This document shows, in pieces, positions 1 through 8,896 of a stretch of 64,000 bases of DNA. The stretch is from contig JAHHRW010000001.1 of assembly GCA_020025575.1 (NCBI GenBank), positions 124,001 to 188,000 on the forward strand. The letters run 5' to 3'. Numbering within the stretch: position 1 is the first letter of the stretch; every line of letters starts with the position of its first letter. The DNA is from Oscillospiraceae bacterium. GTDB taxonomy: Bacteria > Bacillota > Clostridia > Oscillospirales > Oscillospiraceae. A program made the position numbers and the translations under genes. Below the pieces are notes generated by a model. The model saw nothing but the letters and a program-made list of their open reading frames with translations, made no database searches and was not told the DNA's origin.

Positions 1-1
1 A

Positions 2-643
2 CCGCATCAGAAATGGATCAATCCGGGTTTCTGTACAGGGCCATATGTTCCGCTTTATGGATTCGGTCTATGTATTCTTTACTTACTTGCAAGGTTGGAA
101 GGATATTCCATTATTAAAAACCCATTTTGGAATAAAACACTGATTATCCTTACAATGGCTGTGAGCATGACCTTAATTGAGTATATTGCAGGTATTGGCT
201 GTTTGAAGATTATGAAAGTCCGCTTGTGGGACTACTCCGGACAGTGGGGGAATGTACAAGGTATCATTTGTCCGATTTTTTCCCTTGCCTGGGCGGTGCT
301 TGGAGCTGTATATGATTTTTTTGTGCATCCACATATTCTGGATGCATTGCAGTGGCTCTCACAGAATCTTGCCTTCTCGTTTTTTATTGGGGTGTTTTTT
401 GGAGTGTTTTTGATTGATGTGGCTCACTCTGCTCAAATCGCAGTAAAACTGAAACAGTTTGCGGATGAAAACAAGGTGGTTGTTGCATACGAGAACATCA
501 AATATCACATTCTCAGCAACCGACAGCAACGGTCGCAGAAATACCATTTCTTTTTCCCATTCAAATCGGAACACCCTCTATTGGAACATTTGAAAGAAAT
601 GTCTGAAACACTGGAAAAACAACGTAAGAAAAAGACTCGATAA
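2..643 (+). CDS. Putative ABC-transporter-type membrane protein, CmpB family (5' partial)
   Basis: The reading frame is open from the window edge, so the N-terminus is missing; 213 residues are visible. The first visible residues contain NPGF-TGPYVPLYGFG, the signature I associate with the CmpB family (PF06541), followed by several hydrophobic segments and a basic C-terminal tail ending in KQRKKKTR. Members are multi-spanning membrane proteins annotated as putative ABC transporter permeases, but their real role is unknown. No partner gene is visible here. The family call is fairly secure; any transport function is only inherited annotation. Confidence 0.75.
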   Translation, partial: PHQKWINPGFCTGPYVPLYGFGLCILYLLARLEGYSIIKNPFWNKTLIILTMAVSMTLIEYIAGIGCLKIMKVRLWDYSGQWGNVQGIICPIFSLAWAVLGAVYDFFVHPHILDALQWLSQNLAFSFFIGVFFGVFLIDVAHSAQIAVKLKQFADENKVVVAYENIKYHILSNRQQRSQKYHFFFPFKSEHPLLEHLKEMSETLEKQRKKKTR

Positions 644-784
644 ATAGAATCGGTATAAACATCTGTTTCACCATCTGATCAGATTTGTGAAATAACTAGA
701 TTTTTCAAGTAATTTTTATAAGGAAAAATAGCCATGCGTTTTCATGATTGCTAAAAATCTTAAGTTTGCTTAAATTTTGCAAGG

Positions 785-814
785 ACGGGCAGGGAAGGAT
801 ATTTCTCTGCCCGT
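785..814 (+). terminator. Hairpin after the CmpB-family gene
   Basis: ACGGGCAG pairs with CTGCCCGT, with further GAA/TTC pairing toward the loop. The trailing sequence is only weakly T-rich, and it lies 140 bases after the stop codon, so it is a moderate candidate. Confidence 0.4.
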
Positions 815-891
815 GGTTGTATGATGTGATTTTTCGTATATAAATGGCGAAAAATATCAGAAAACCTGCAAAACAGGACCATTGAACGCGA

Positions 892-920
892 TTGACAATG
901 GATGTACAATACTATTATAT
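892..920 (+). promoter_or_regulatory. SigA-type promoter for the P-type ATPase
   Basis: TTGACA at 892-897 and TTATAT at 915-920 are separated by 17 bases. It is the best vegetative promoter in the gap before the ATPase gene. Confidence 0.55.
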
Positions 921-1089
921 GGGTGTTGTAAATCCATTTTTCTGGATACTTTGACATTTTCTCAGCATTATCCATTGGGTGTATTGCACCGGTACTGGAT
1001 AATTTCTATATTATACCGTTTGCTTTGGTTATTTCAGATTTTTGCTAAATGTTTCTTATTTGACTTTGGAAGGGTGCGTGTGTATCGGC

Positions 1090-3579
1090 ATGAATGAACA
1101 AGGAAAAAAAGAACCCATAAAATTCAGGAAAAGAGCTCCGAAGCATGAGCCGGAGCTCGAATATGAGCGATTTGATACGAATATCGAAAAAGGACTGTCA
1201 ACCGAGCAGATTGATTTGCGGATCACGCAGGGGCTTGTGAATGTCACGAATGACGAGTCCTCCATGACAACGAAGAAAATCATATGTTCCAATGTCTTTA
1301 CATATTTCAACCTGATATTCTTTATTTTGGCAATCGTATTATTGTATGAAGGCTCATACAATAATCTTACATTTCTAATTGTTGTGTTTGTCAATACCGT
1401 CATTGGTATTATTCAGGAATTAAAGTCAAAAAGGACGTTGGATAAGCTGAAATTGGTATCAGCACCCGAAACGATTGTAATTCGCAACGGAAAGCAGGAG
1501 CACATTCCCAGTGACCAGCTTGTACTGGATGATATTGTGATTTTCGATGCAGGAAATCAGATTTGCGCAGATGCAATTGTCTGTAGTGGTGAACTGACCG
1601 TCAACGAATCTCTTGTAACCGGCGAATCAGACGAAATCAGGAAACGCCCCGGCGATGTGTTGCTTTCCGGCAGCTTTGTTGTATCCGGAAGAGCCAGCGC
1701 AAGACTAGATAAGGTAGGAAATGAATCATTTGCTGCGCGGTTATCCAATGATGCAAAGAAAATTAAGAAGAAACAACAACCCGGAATGATGAAATCTCTT
1801 ACCAGTCTCATTCAGATTATTGGAGTCATCATTATTCCGTTTGCCGTATTGATGTTTTGGAACCAACATATAATCATTGGACTTTCCGAAAAAGTCAGCG
1901 TAGAAAATACAGCAGCATCCGTCATTGGAATGATCCCAGAGGGCTTGTATCTGCTAACCAGTGTGGCTCTGGTTGCTAGCACCATTCGACTTGCAAAGAA
2001 AAATACACTGGTTCATGACATGAAGTGTATTGAGACACTGGCTCGGGTGGATATGCTATGTGTGGATAAGACCGGAACCATTACGGAACCGCAGATGAAT
2101 GTAGCGGAAATCATCCCACTTCCCAATGATTCTTTGGAAGAATGGGAAACGCAGATTGTAGATTTCGTATACAGCATGAATGCCGATAACGAGACCATGA
2201 AGGCTCTAAAGACCTATTGGTCAGATGCGACCCCCAACCACAGAGCAGTCCGGATAAAAGGCTTTTCTTCGGCCACTAAATACAGTGCCGCTGATTTCGG
2301 AGCAGACAACGCTTACATTCTGGGCGCACCAGAGATGATTTTGCGGGAAAGCACCGCAAATTTGCAGAACATGATTGCGCAGCACTCTTCTCAGGGAGAA
2401 CGTGTTCTGTTGTTTGCATCTTATGCCTACGAAAAAAACGGTGAGGACGACATATTTAACGGGGGTGTCCTCGGAAAGATGGTAACGCCCCTTGCACTTA
2501 TCACCCTTTCCAATGCCATCCGTCCACAAGCCAAAGAAACCTTTGCGTATTTTGAAAATCAGGGCGTATCTATAAAGGTGATTTCTGGAGACAATCCAAT
2601 GACAGCGGCAATTGCAGCACAAAAGGCCGGTATTGCTGGAGCAGATCGTTATATCGATGTTTCCACTCTAAAATCAAAAGAAGAAATCGCTCATGCAGCA
2701 CTAAAATACACGGTATTTGGCAGAGTCACACCCGATCAAAAGCGCCTTCTGATCCGCTCTATGAAGAAATCTGGTCATACCGTTGCAATGACGGGAGATG
2801 GCGTTAACGATGTACTCGCTTTAAAGGATGCCGATTGCAGCATTGCAATGGCATCTGGCAGCGAGGCAGCTGCAAACGTATCGGATCTGGTTCTTTTGGA
2901 TTCGGATTTTTCTGGAATGCCTCATGTAGTTGCCGAGGGACGCAGGGTTATCAATAATATTGAGCGCTCTGCATCGTTATTCCTGGTGAAAAATATCTTC
3001 TCGTTCATTTTGTCTCTCATCAGCTTGATTTCTGTATCACTTTATCCGCTGAAACCCGCCCAGATTTCACTTGTATCGGCGCTGATGATCGGCATTCCTT
3101 CCTTCTTCTTAGCGTTGGAGCCAAACGAAGAAATGGTACATGGAAAGTTCTTGCGGAATGTATTGTATCGAGCTTTGCCGGCAGCCCTTACCGCTGTGAT
3201 TTTAGTGGTGTGGTCACTTCTGTTTGCCGAAACTTTCCAAATTAAAACAGAGCTTGCATCAACGGTTAGTTTCTTCCTGTATGCATTTGCGGCATATCTG
3301 ATGCTATACCGTGTGTGTAAGCCCATGAACACATGGCACGGAATCCTATTTGCCTTAATGGGCAGCGCATTCATTCTCGCGGTGACGTTTATCCCGGAAT
3401 GGTTTCAGATTGCGAAACTGGACTATAATAGCGCATTGATCCTTTCACCCCTGCTGTTGCTGACGCTCCCAATTGAAAATGCATTGCAGCGTCTTTTTAT
3501 ACAAATGACGATCTGGAAACAACGCCTAATCCATGCATGCAAACGCAAGCGGCCCTCTAAGAGCGATAAAAAGGCATAA
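1090..3579 (+). CDS. Cation-translocating P-type ATPase (CtpE-like)
   Basis: This is an 829-residue P-type ATPase with all catalytic landmarks: the actuator loop LVTGES, the phosphorylation motif DKTGT with its aspartate near residue 326, and the hinge TGDGVNDVLALKDAD. Membrane helix 4 carries the ion-binding motif PEGL in IGMIPEGLYLLTSVAL, and three or more hydrophobic segments follow the P domain. There is no N-terminal heavy-metal domain and no CPC motif, so copper or zinc export is unlikely. Overall layout resembles mycobacterial CtpE, a calcium transporter, but the ion here is inferred. The start at 1090 is preferred over 1042 because GGAAGGG sits about 12 bases upstream. A strong terminator follows, so it is monocistronic. 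Confidence 0.88.
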   Translation: MNEQGKKEPIKFRKRAPKHEPELEYERFDTNIEKGLSTEQIDLRITQGLVNVTNDESSMTTKKIICSNVFTYFNLIFFILAIVLLYEGSYNNLTFLIVVFVNTVIGIIQELKSKRTLDKLKLVSAPETIVIRNGKQEHIPSDQLVLDDIVIFDAGNQICADAIVCSGELTVNESLVTGESDEIRKRPGDVLLSGSFVVSGRASARLDKVGNESFAARLSNDAKKIKKKQQPGMMKSLTSLIQIIGVIIIPFAVLMFWNQHIIIGLSEKVSVENTAASVIGMIPEGLYLLTSVALVASTIRLAKKNTLVHDMKCIETLARVDMLCVDKTGTITEPQMNVAEIIPLPNDSLEEWETQIVDFVYSMNADNETMKALKTYWSDATPNHRAVRIKGFSSATKYSAADFGADNAYILGAPEMILRESTANLQNMIAQHSSQGERVLLFASYAYEKNGEDDIFNGGVLGKMVTPLALITLSNAIRPQAKETFAYFENQGVSIKVISGDNPMTAAIAAQKAGIAGADRYIDVSTLKSKEEIAHAALKYTVFGRVTPDQKRLLIRSMKKSGHTVAMTGDGVNDVLALKDADCSIAMASGSEAAANVSDLVLLDSDFSGMPHVVAEGRRVINNIERSASLFLVKNIFSFILSLISLISVSLYPLKPAQISLVSALMIGIPSFFLALEPNEEMVHGKFLRNVLYRALPAALTAVILVVWSLLFAETFQIKTELASTVSFFLYAFAAYLMLYRVCKPMNTWHGILFALMGSAFILAVTFIPEWFQIAKLDYNSALILSPLLLLTLPIENALQRLFIQMTIWKQRLIHACKRKRPSKSDKKA

Positions 3580-3624
3580 CGGCGGGGCGTGTAAAGTTAC
3601 TTTTTCCACTGTTTTTCTGAATAT

Positions 3625-3660
3625 TAAAAGCACCACATTCGATTGAATGTGGTGCTTTTA
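3625..3660 (+). terminator. Rho-independent terminator after the P-type ATPase
   Basis: A perfect 16-bp stem (TAAAAGCACCACATTC and its complement) closes a 4-base loop. The A-rich 5' flank and T-rich 3' arm allow it to work on either strand. Confidence 0.9.
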
Positions 3661-3771
3661 AATAGGATTTTATCTGAGTCCGTTTCTGTACGTGTCTGAG
3701 CCTATGGTTAGACATCACCAACACAAACCCGTCCCTGTTCATTAAATATTCACAAAGAATCTATATATGAT

Positions 3772-3830
3772 TTATCAATTATAACGAAACCCCAGTATAA
3801 TATAGATTAGTTCAAATATAGACTATCTAT
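3772..3830 (+). promoter_or_regulatory. Promoter and candidate operator of the MarR-ABC operon
   Basis: TTATCA (3772-3777) and TATAAT (3796-3801) are 18 bases apart. Directly downstream, ATAGAT at 3802-3807 is inverted as ATCTAT at 3825-3830, covering the expected transcription start. MarR proteins typically autoregulate by binding such dyads, so this is the likely operator of the gene that follows. Confidence 0.5.
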
Positions 3831-3858
3831 TATTGAAGTTGTGAGGAGACATGGAAAT

Positions 3859-4302
3859 ATGAATATTTCAACCCTGCTTTCATTTACAACCAAGATTGAA
3901 GGCGCTTACGAAGTGATGTGTCAGTCCATTCTCAGTGAGTTTGAACTTTCAAAAACATCCTTTGACATTCTGATGTTTTTGACCAATAATCCAGACCGCT
4001 ACACTGCAAAGGAGATTAGTGCCACAAAAAATATAAAGGCTAACGTGGTTTCACTGCATGTAGACAAACTGGTAAACGACGGTTATTTGATGCGCCGAAA
4101 TGTGGAGGGGGATCGAAGAAAAGTTCGTCTGATATGTACCGATAAAGCCCAGCCCATTATAGAAAAGGGGCGTGCCCTGCAGTATAAATTTTTTATTTCC
4201 CTAATGGACGGATTGACGGTGGAGGACTTGGAGGGATTTAAGCACTGTTTTCAGGTTATAGAAGAAAATGCGGATTTGCTTCAGGGCAGAAAGAAAATGT
4301 AA
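3859..4302 (+). CDS. MarR family transcriptional regulator
   Basis: This 147-residue protein has the MarR winged-helix layout. A helical N-terminus is followed by an HTH around YTAKEISATKNIKANVVSLH and a wing with the conserved DRRKVRL-type strand (GDRRKVRLICTD). The ATG at 3859 is preferred over the in-frame GTG at 3841 because GAGGAG lies about 11 bases upstream of it. The gene heads an operon with two ABC exporter genes 18 bases downstream, the classic arrangement for a MarR repressor of a drug or lipid exporter. A dyad over the promoter suggests autoregulation. The ligand is unknown. Confidence 0.88.
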   Translation: MNISTLLSFTTKIEGAYEVMCQSILSEFELSKTSFDILMFLTNNPDRYTAKEISATKNIKANVVSLHVDKLVNDGYLMRRNVEGDRRKVRLICTDKAQPIIEKGRALQYKFFISLMDGLTVEDLEGFKHCFQVIEENADLLQGRKKM

Positions 4303-4320
4303 AAACGGAGGGATTTATAT

Positions 4321-6081
4321 ATGCTGAAACTGCTGAAAAGAATGCGTGGCAGAGAGATTGCGATGTGTCTTATTTGCGCGGTATTTCTTCTGGGACAGAT
4401 ATATTTTGATTTGAAATTGCCTGACTTCATGAGTGAATTGACAGTCCTGATTCAAACCCCCGGAAGTCTGATGGCAGATGTCTGGATCACCGGCGGCAAA
4501 ATGCTGCTATGTACCATGGCGAGTGCTGTATTGTGCATTGCCTGCGGATATCTGGCAGCAAAAGCTGCATCCGGATTCACCTACGGTGTACGTGCTGACC
4601 TGTTTAACCATGTATCTGCGCTTGGCCAACAGGAGATGCTGGGTTTCTCAGTGCCCAGTCTGATTACACGAACAACCAACGACATTACGCAGATTCAAAT
4701 GGTCATTGCCATGGGCTTGCAGGCCATTATTAAGTCTCCGGTTATGGCAGTGTGGGCAGTCTTCAAAATTCTGGGCAAAAGCTGGGAACTGTCAGCCATT
4801 ACTGCCGGGTTTGTGGTGGCCATCTGCGTATCGGTCACACTGATTGTAACATCCGTTTTGCCTCGGTTCCGTGTGGTGCAGCGATTGACGGATAAGCTCA
4901 ATCGTATCGTGCGAGAGAACCTTACCGGTATCCATGTTGTGCATGCCTTTAATGCTGAGGACTACCAGAATCATAAGTTTGACAAGACCAATACCGAAAT
5001 GAAAGCCACACAGCTGAAGAATCAACACACCTTTGCGGGCTTACAGCCGATTATGGGTCTGGGGATGAACGGCCTTTCTCTTTGTATTTTCTGGGTAGGA
5101 GCGGCGCTGCTCAGTGCCATGCCTGCAGCAGACCCCGCAGGCAGACTAACGATGTTTAGTAATGTTATGGTATTTAGCACCTATGCCACATATGTCGTCA
5201 TGTCTTTCATGATGCTTGTTATGATTTTTATGCTGCTTCCGCCGGCAGAGGTTTCTGCAGAACGTATCAATCAGGTGCTGGATACCGTACCTGTTATCCA
5301 GGAAGGCACAAAGGAGGATGGCATTGAAAGCGGTACTGTGGAATTTAAAGATGTCACCTTCCGTTATCCCGATGCTGCCGATGATGATCTGACAGAGGTA
5401 AGTTTTAAGGTTAATAAGGGCGAAACGCTGGCAATTATCGGTGCCACCGGCAGTGGCAAGACAACACTGGTCAGCCTCATCGCTCGTTTTTACGATGCAA
5501 CCCAAGGTGAAGTGCTGGTAGACGGGATCAATGTAAAGGAATACACCTTTGATGCGCTCTACAATAAACTGGGTTATGTTACTCAGAAGGCTGTTATGTT
5601 CTCCGGCTCAGTGGCAGAGAATGTGTCTTTTGGTGAGTGCTTAAAAGAAACAACAACAGAGGATATTGAGAAGGCAATCTCTCAGGCACAGGCCTCTGAA
5701 TTTGTCAGCAAGATGGAAGGCGGTATTGCTCATCGGATTGCACAAGGAGGCAGAAATGTGTCGGGCGGACAGAAACAGCGTCTTTCTATTGCCCGTGCCC
5801 TTGCAAGAAAACCGGAAATCCTTATTTTTGATGACTCTTTTTCTGCCCTTGACTACCGCACGGATGCAGTGCTGCGCGCAGGACTGACAAAAGAACTTCC
5901 GGACACCACCAAGGTTATCGTAGCCCAGCGAATCAGCACCATTCGTCACGCAAACCAGATTCTTGTATTAGATGAAGGCAGAGTGGTAGGTAATGGCACT
6001 CATGAAGAACTCATGCAGAATTGTGCAGTATATCGTGAGATTGCAAAGTCCCAGCTTTCCGAATCGGAACTGGCCCAGTGA
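4321..6081 (+). CDS. ABC exporter half-transporter with degenerate Walker B glutamate
   Basis: A 586-residue half-transporter: an N-terminal six-helix exporter domain (about residues 10-330) fused to an ATPase domain. Walker A is GATGSGKTT at residue 374 and the signature is VSGGQ. The residue after Walker B is Asp505 (LIFDDSF) where catalytic Glu is normal. In known heterodimeric exporters such as TM287/288 and BmrC/BmrD, one subunit carries this substitution and forms the degenerate ATP site. It pairs with the following gene, which retains the Glu. RBS GGAGG precedes the ATG. Substrate is unknown; drugs or lipids are likely. Confidence 0.9.
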   Translation: MLKLLKRMRGREIAMCLICAVFLLGQIYFDLKLPDFMSELTVLIQTPGSLMADVWITGGKMLLCTMASAVLCIACGYLAAKAASGFTYGVRADLFNHVSALGQQEMLGFSVPSLITRTTNDITQIQMVIAMGLQAIIKSPVMAVWAVFKILGKSWELSAITAGFVVAICVSVTLIVTSVLPRFRVVQRLTDKLNRIVRENLTGIHVVHAFNAEDYQNHKFDKTNTEMKATQLKNQHTFAGLQPIMGLGMNGLSLCIFWVGAALLSAMPAADPAGRLTMFSNVMVFSTYATYVVMSFMMLVMIFMLLPPAEVSAERINQVLDTVPVIQEGTKEDGIESGTVEFKDVTFRYPDAADDDLTEVSFKVNKGETLAIIGATGSGKTTLVSLIARFYDATQGEVLVDGINVKEYTFDALYNKLGYVTQKAVMFSGSVAENVSFGECLKETTTEDIEKAISQAQASEFVSKMEGGIAHRIAQGGRNVSGGQKQRLSIARALARKPEILIFDDSFSALDYRTDAVLRAGLTKELPDTTKVIVAQRISTIRHANQILVLDEGRVVGNGTHEELMQNCAVYREIAKSQLSESELAQ

Positions 6082-6095
6082 AGGAAGTGGTGATT

Positions 6096-7856
6096 ATGAA
6101 GAAAAGAAATATGTTTGCAGCCCTTGGAAATGTCTTTGGCTATATGAAAAGTAAAACTCCCATGATTCTATTTGCCATGGTTCTGGCGGCCTGCGGTGCA
6201 ATACTGACCATTATAGGACCTGGAAAAATCGGGGAAATCACCAACTTGATGGAGGCCGGACTTTACGGCAATATGGACCTTGCCGCCATTGGGAAAATTG
6301 GTATTTCCCTTATGATTATCTATATGGCAAGTGCCATTTTTACATTCACACAGCACTTTATTATGGCAACAATTACGTTGGACACCTCAAAAAGGATGCG
6401 CGGGGATCTGATGGAGAAAATTAACCGGGTTCCCATGAGCTACTTTAATCGCATCTCCCAGGGCGATGTACTCAGTCGGATTACCAACGATGTTCAGACT
6501 CTACAGCAGGGACTTTGCAACAGTATGCCCAGTATCATCAGTGCAGGCGCGCAGTTCTTAGGCTGTCTTATAATGATGTTTGTGACCGAGTGGCATTTGG
6601 CAGTTTGCGTTCTGGTCGTTACCTCTTTGGGGCTAATGGCGTTAATGCTGGTCATGAGCCGCTCTCAGAAATACTTTATTGCACGGCAGCAAAACCTTGG
6701 CGCGCTGAATGGCTATGTGGAAGAAATGTATTCCGGTCATGAGGTGCTGAGAATTTCACGGGCCGGCAACAAAGTAAACCGTCATTTTGCGGAACTGAAC
6801 AAAGCAGTTTACGAATCCAATTGGAAATCTCAGTTCTTGTCTGGTATTATGCAGCCTCTCATGACGGTTATGGGCAATGTAGGATATGCGGTTGTATGCG
6901 TGGTTGGTGCAATCCTCACCATGAATGGAACCATTCCCTTTGGCGTCATTATTTCCTTTGTACTGTATGTACGCCTGTTTACAGCACCCCTGACCCAAAT
7001 TGCCCAGGGTATGACCAATTTGCAGACCGCATCTGCCTCGGCAAGCCGTATTTTCGAGTTGCTGGAAAGCGAAGAGCTGTCCGATGAAAGCCACAAGCAG
7101 ACAGAAGTGCAGGAAGTAAAGGGTGCGGTATCTTTTGATCATGTCCACTTTAGCTATCCTGACACCCCGGACAAGGTAATTATCAAGGATTTTTCTGCCC
7201 ACATTCTACCTGGGCAAAAGGTAGCCATTGTTGGCCCTACCGGTGCCGGTAAGACAACTATGGTCAATCTGCTGATGCGATTCTTTGAAATCAATAGCGG
7301 CTCCATATCAATTGACGGTGTACCGATCTCTGAGCTGAGGCGAGAGCATATCCACGATTTATTCAGCATGGTGCTGCAGGATACTTGGCTGTTCGAGGGC
7401 ACTGTTCGAGAAAATCTCGTATATAATATGAAAAACATTTCCGATGACGATCTGGAAAGAGTGTGCAAGGCCTGCGGACTGTCACACTTTATCCACTCAC
7501 TGCCCAATGGTTTTGATACGGAGCTATCCGATAGCACCACCATTTCTGCCGGGCAGAAACAGTTGCTTACCATCGCCCGTGCCATGCTGCAGAACAGCCC
7601 CATGCTGATTCTGGATGAGGCAACCTCTTCTGTGGATACCCGCACGGAGATCATTATCCAGCAGGCCATGGATGCGCTTACCAAGGGTCGTACCAGCTTT
7701 GTAATTGCCCACCGGTTGTCTACCATTAAAAACGCAGATATGATTCTTGTGATGAAAGACGGCGATGTGATTGAAAGCGGCAATCACGACACACTGATGG
7801 CAAAAGGCGGATTCTATTGTGATTTATACAACAGTCAGTTTGAAAAAGCGATGTAA
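6096..7856 (+). CDS. ABC exporter half-transporter, catalytically complete partner
   Basis: A 586-residue half-transporter of the same architecture as the gene upstream. Walker A is GPTGAGKTT and Walker B with catalytic Glu508 reads LILDEATSSVD. The signature is the unusual ISAGQ instead of LSGGQ. That variant helps form the degenerate composite site opposite the partner's Asp505. The ATG at 6096 has AAGGAAG 8 bases upstream, overlapping the end of the previous gene; an in-frame start at 6078 is possible but has no ribosome site. The two subunits should form one heterodimeric exporter. Confidence 0.9.
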   Translation: MKKRNMFAALGNVFGYMKSKTPMILFAMVLAACGAILTIIGPGKIGEITNLMEAGLYGNMDLAAIGKIGISLMIIYMASAIFTFTQHFIMATITLDTSKRMRGDLMEKINRVPMSYFNRISQGDVLSRITNDVQTLQQGLCNSMPSIISAGAQFLGCLIMMFVTEWHLAVCVLVVTSLGLMALMLVMSRSQKYFIARQQNLGALNGYVEEMYSGHEVLRISRAGNKVNRHFAELNKAVYESNWKSQFLSGIMQPLMTVMGNVGYAVVCVVGAILTMNGTIPFGVIISFVLYVRLFTAPLTQIAQGMTNLQTASASASRIFELLESEELSDESHKQTEVQEVKGAVSFDHVHFSYPDTPDKVIIKDFSAHILPGQKVAIVGPTGAGKTTMVNLLMRFFEINSGSISIDGVPISELRREHIHDLFSMVLQDTWLFEGTVRENLVYNMKNISDDDLERVCKACGLSHFIHSLPNGFDTELSDSTTISAGQKQLLTIARAMLQNSPMLILDEATSSVDTRTEIIIQQAMDALTKGRTSFVIAHRLSTIKNADMILVMKDGDVIESGNHDTLMAKGGFYCDLYNSQFEKAM

Positions 7857-7868
7857 GGAGGTATCGGG

Positions 7869-8471
7869 ATGCATGTACGCTATATTGCCATAGAACGAGA
7901 GTTTGGAAGTGGCGGCACAAAAATCGCATCAGAAGTTGCAAAAAAATGCGGCATCTCCAGCTACGGCAGAGAGATCCTGGAGACCGTAGCAAGAGAGCAA
8001 AATGTGTCTGTAAAAACGCTGGAGGAATATGAGGAAAGGGTATCAGGAAGTATCCTATATTCCATGTTTGTCATGACACAGTCTCAGACGGGAAATCCCG
8101 ATCTGCTGTCGCCGGAGGCAAAACTCTATGTTGCCGAGAGTCGTGTCATTCAAAGTCTTGCACAGCAGGGGCCAGGTATTTTTGTGGGTCACTGCGCATC
8201 AGAGGCACTCAAGGATATGGATGGGGTGCTGCGAGTCTTTATCCGCGCAAATGATGCAGACAAGGAAAAACGAGCCATCCAGGATTACGCAATTCCAGAG
8301 AATCAGGTAACAGCAACCTGCCGCAAGATCAATCGTCGACGAGCGAATTATTATTCCTTCTGCACCAGAAATAAGTGGAACGATCCTAGCAACTATGATG
8401 TTATTCTGGATAGCAGCACACTTGGAATCGATGGCTGTGCTAGCGTCCTTTCTGCGCTGTACAAAGGATAA
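7869..8471 (+). CDS. Cytidylate kinase-like protein (AAA_26 family)
   Basis: This 200-residue protein begins with IAIEREFGSGGTKIASEVAK, a P-loop variant typical of the cytidylate-kinase-like family (PF13189). The basic motif RRANYYSFCTRNKW near the C-terminus is also typical. It is not the housekeeping Cmk. Family members are often encoded beside transporters and regulators in Clostridia, and their substrate is undefined. It lies 12 bases after the exporter gene behind AAGGAGGT, so it is co-transcribed with the MarR-ABC operon. Binding a nucleotide or phosphorylated small molecule is inference. Confidence 0.8.
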   Translation: MHVRYIAIEREFGSGGTKIASEVAKKCGISSYGREILETVAREQNVSVKTLEEYEERVSGSILYSMFVMTQSQTGNPDLLSPEAKLYVAESRVIQSLAQQGPGIFVGHCASEALKDMDGVLRVFIRANDADKEKRAIQDYAIPENQVTATCRKINRRRANYYSFCTRNKWNDPSNYDVILDSSTLGIDGCASVLSALYKG

Positions 8472-8492
8472 GGGATAGGATATATTACTATG

Positions 8493-8537
8493 AAAAACAG
8501 ACAGCGCCCCATTTTTATATGCGGGTGCTGCCTGTTT
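8493..8537 (+). terminator. Terminator of the MarR-ABC operon
   Basis: An imperfect hairpin, AAAAACAGACAGCGCCC pairing with GGGTGCTGCCTGTTTTT, ends in a T run just after the kinase-like gene. Confidence 0.6.
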
Positions 8538-8580
8538 TTATTTCCTAGGGAATCATAATAAAAACGATTTCCTATATAAA

Positions 8581-8613
8581 AAATCCGGCAAACCTTATGG
8601 GTAAACCGGATTT
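8581..8613 (-). terminator. Terminator of the ylbJ operon
   Basis: AAATCCGG pairs with CCGGATTT. Read on the minus strand, the stem is followed by a T-rich run, as expected about 75 bases after the small minus-strand gene ends. Confidence 0.6.
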
Positions 8614-8686
8614 GATGGAAATATGAGCGCAGGAAAACACGATGTAATCGGTGTGCGATATTTAAGTGATATTGTTTGGATGGCCA

Positions 8687-8896
8687 TTACAAGGAGAAGT
8701 CATCCTCATCGTATTTCGTAAAGTCTAAAGCTTTTGGCTTGGCAGGTACCCGTTTAAAGGGGTCGTACAGGAATTTGCGGCAAGCGTATGTTACGCTTAC
8801 AATTCCGTGTTTGGTGCACAGCATCTGATCGTCGCTGCACTTTGTGCCGTGTGCGCAATACTGACAGGACTTTTCAATCCGTCTGCGAAATAGCAT
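8687..8896 (-). CDS. Small cysteine-rich conserved protein of unknown function
   Basis: This 69-residue protein has the pattern C-x2-C, then two more cysteines (SCQYCAHG, LCTKHG, ACRKF), which could bind a metal ion. The basic N-terminus MLFRRRIEK and acidic end YDEDDFSL are distinctive. The ATG at 8896 is chosen because AAGGGGGGAT lies 6 bases upstream; an in-frame start at 8923 lacks such a site. It overlaps the end of ylbJ by 23 bases, so the two are translationally linked. I recall similar short proteins in other Clostridia but know of no assigned function. Confidence 0.7.
   Translation of the reverse strand: MLFRRRIEKSCQYCAHGTKCSDDQMLCTKHGIVSVTYACRKFLYDPFKRVPAKPKALDFTKYDEDDFSL

Larger units (their letters stand above)
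644..1089. other. Intergenic region and long leader of the P-type ATPase gene
   Basis: No gene was found in these 446 bases. A hairpin at 785-814 and a good vegetative promoter at 892-920 are listed separately. The promoter leaves an untranslated leader of about 165 bases. That leader was inspected for the yybP-ykoY manganese riboswitch, which precedes some P-type ATPases, and its conserved core was not recognised. Arms TACAA and TTGTA (905-909 and 926-930) flank the -10 box and could be a small operator. Confidence 0.5.

Noticed and set aside
785..1089. Possible manganese (yybP-ykoY) riboswitch before the P-type ATPase
   Set aside because: The conserved core sequences and pairing of that riboswitch were not found in the leader.
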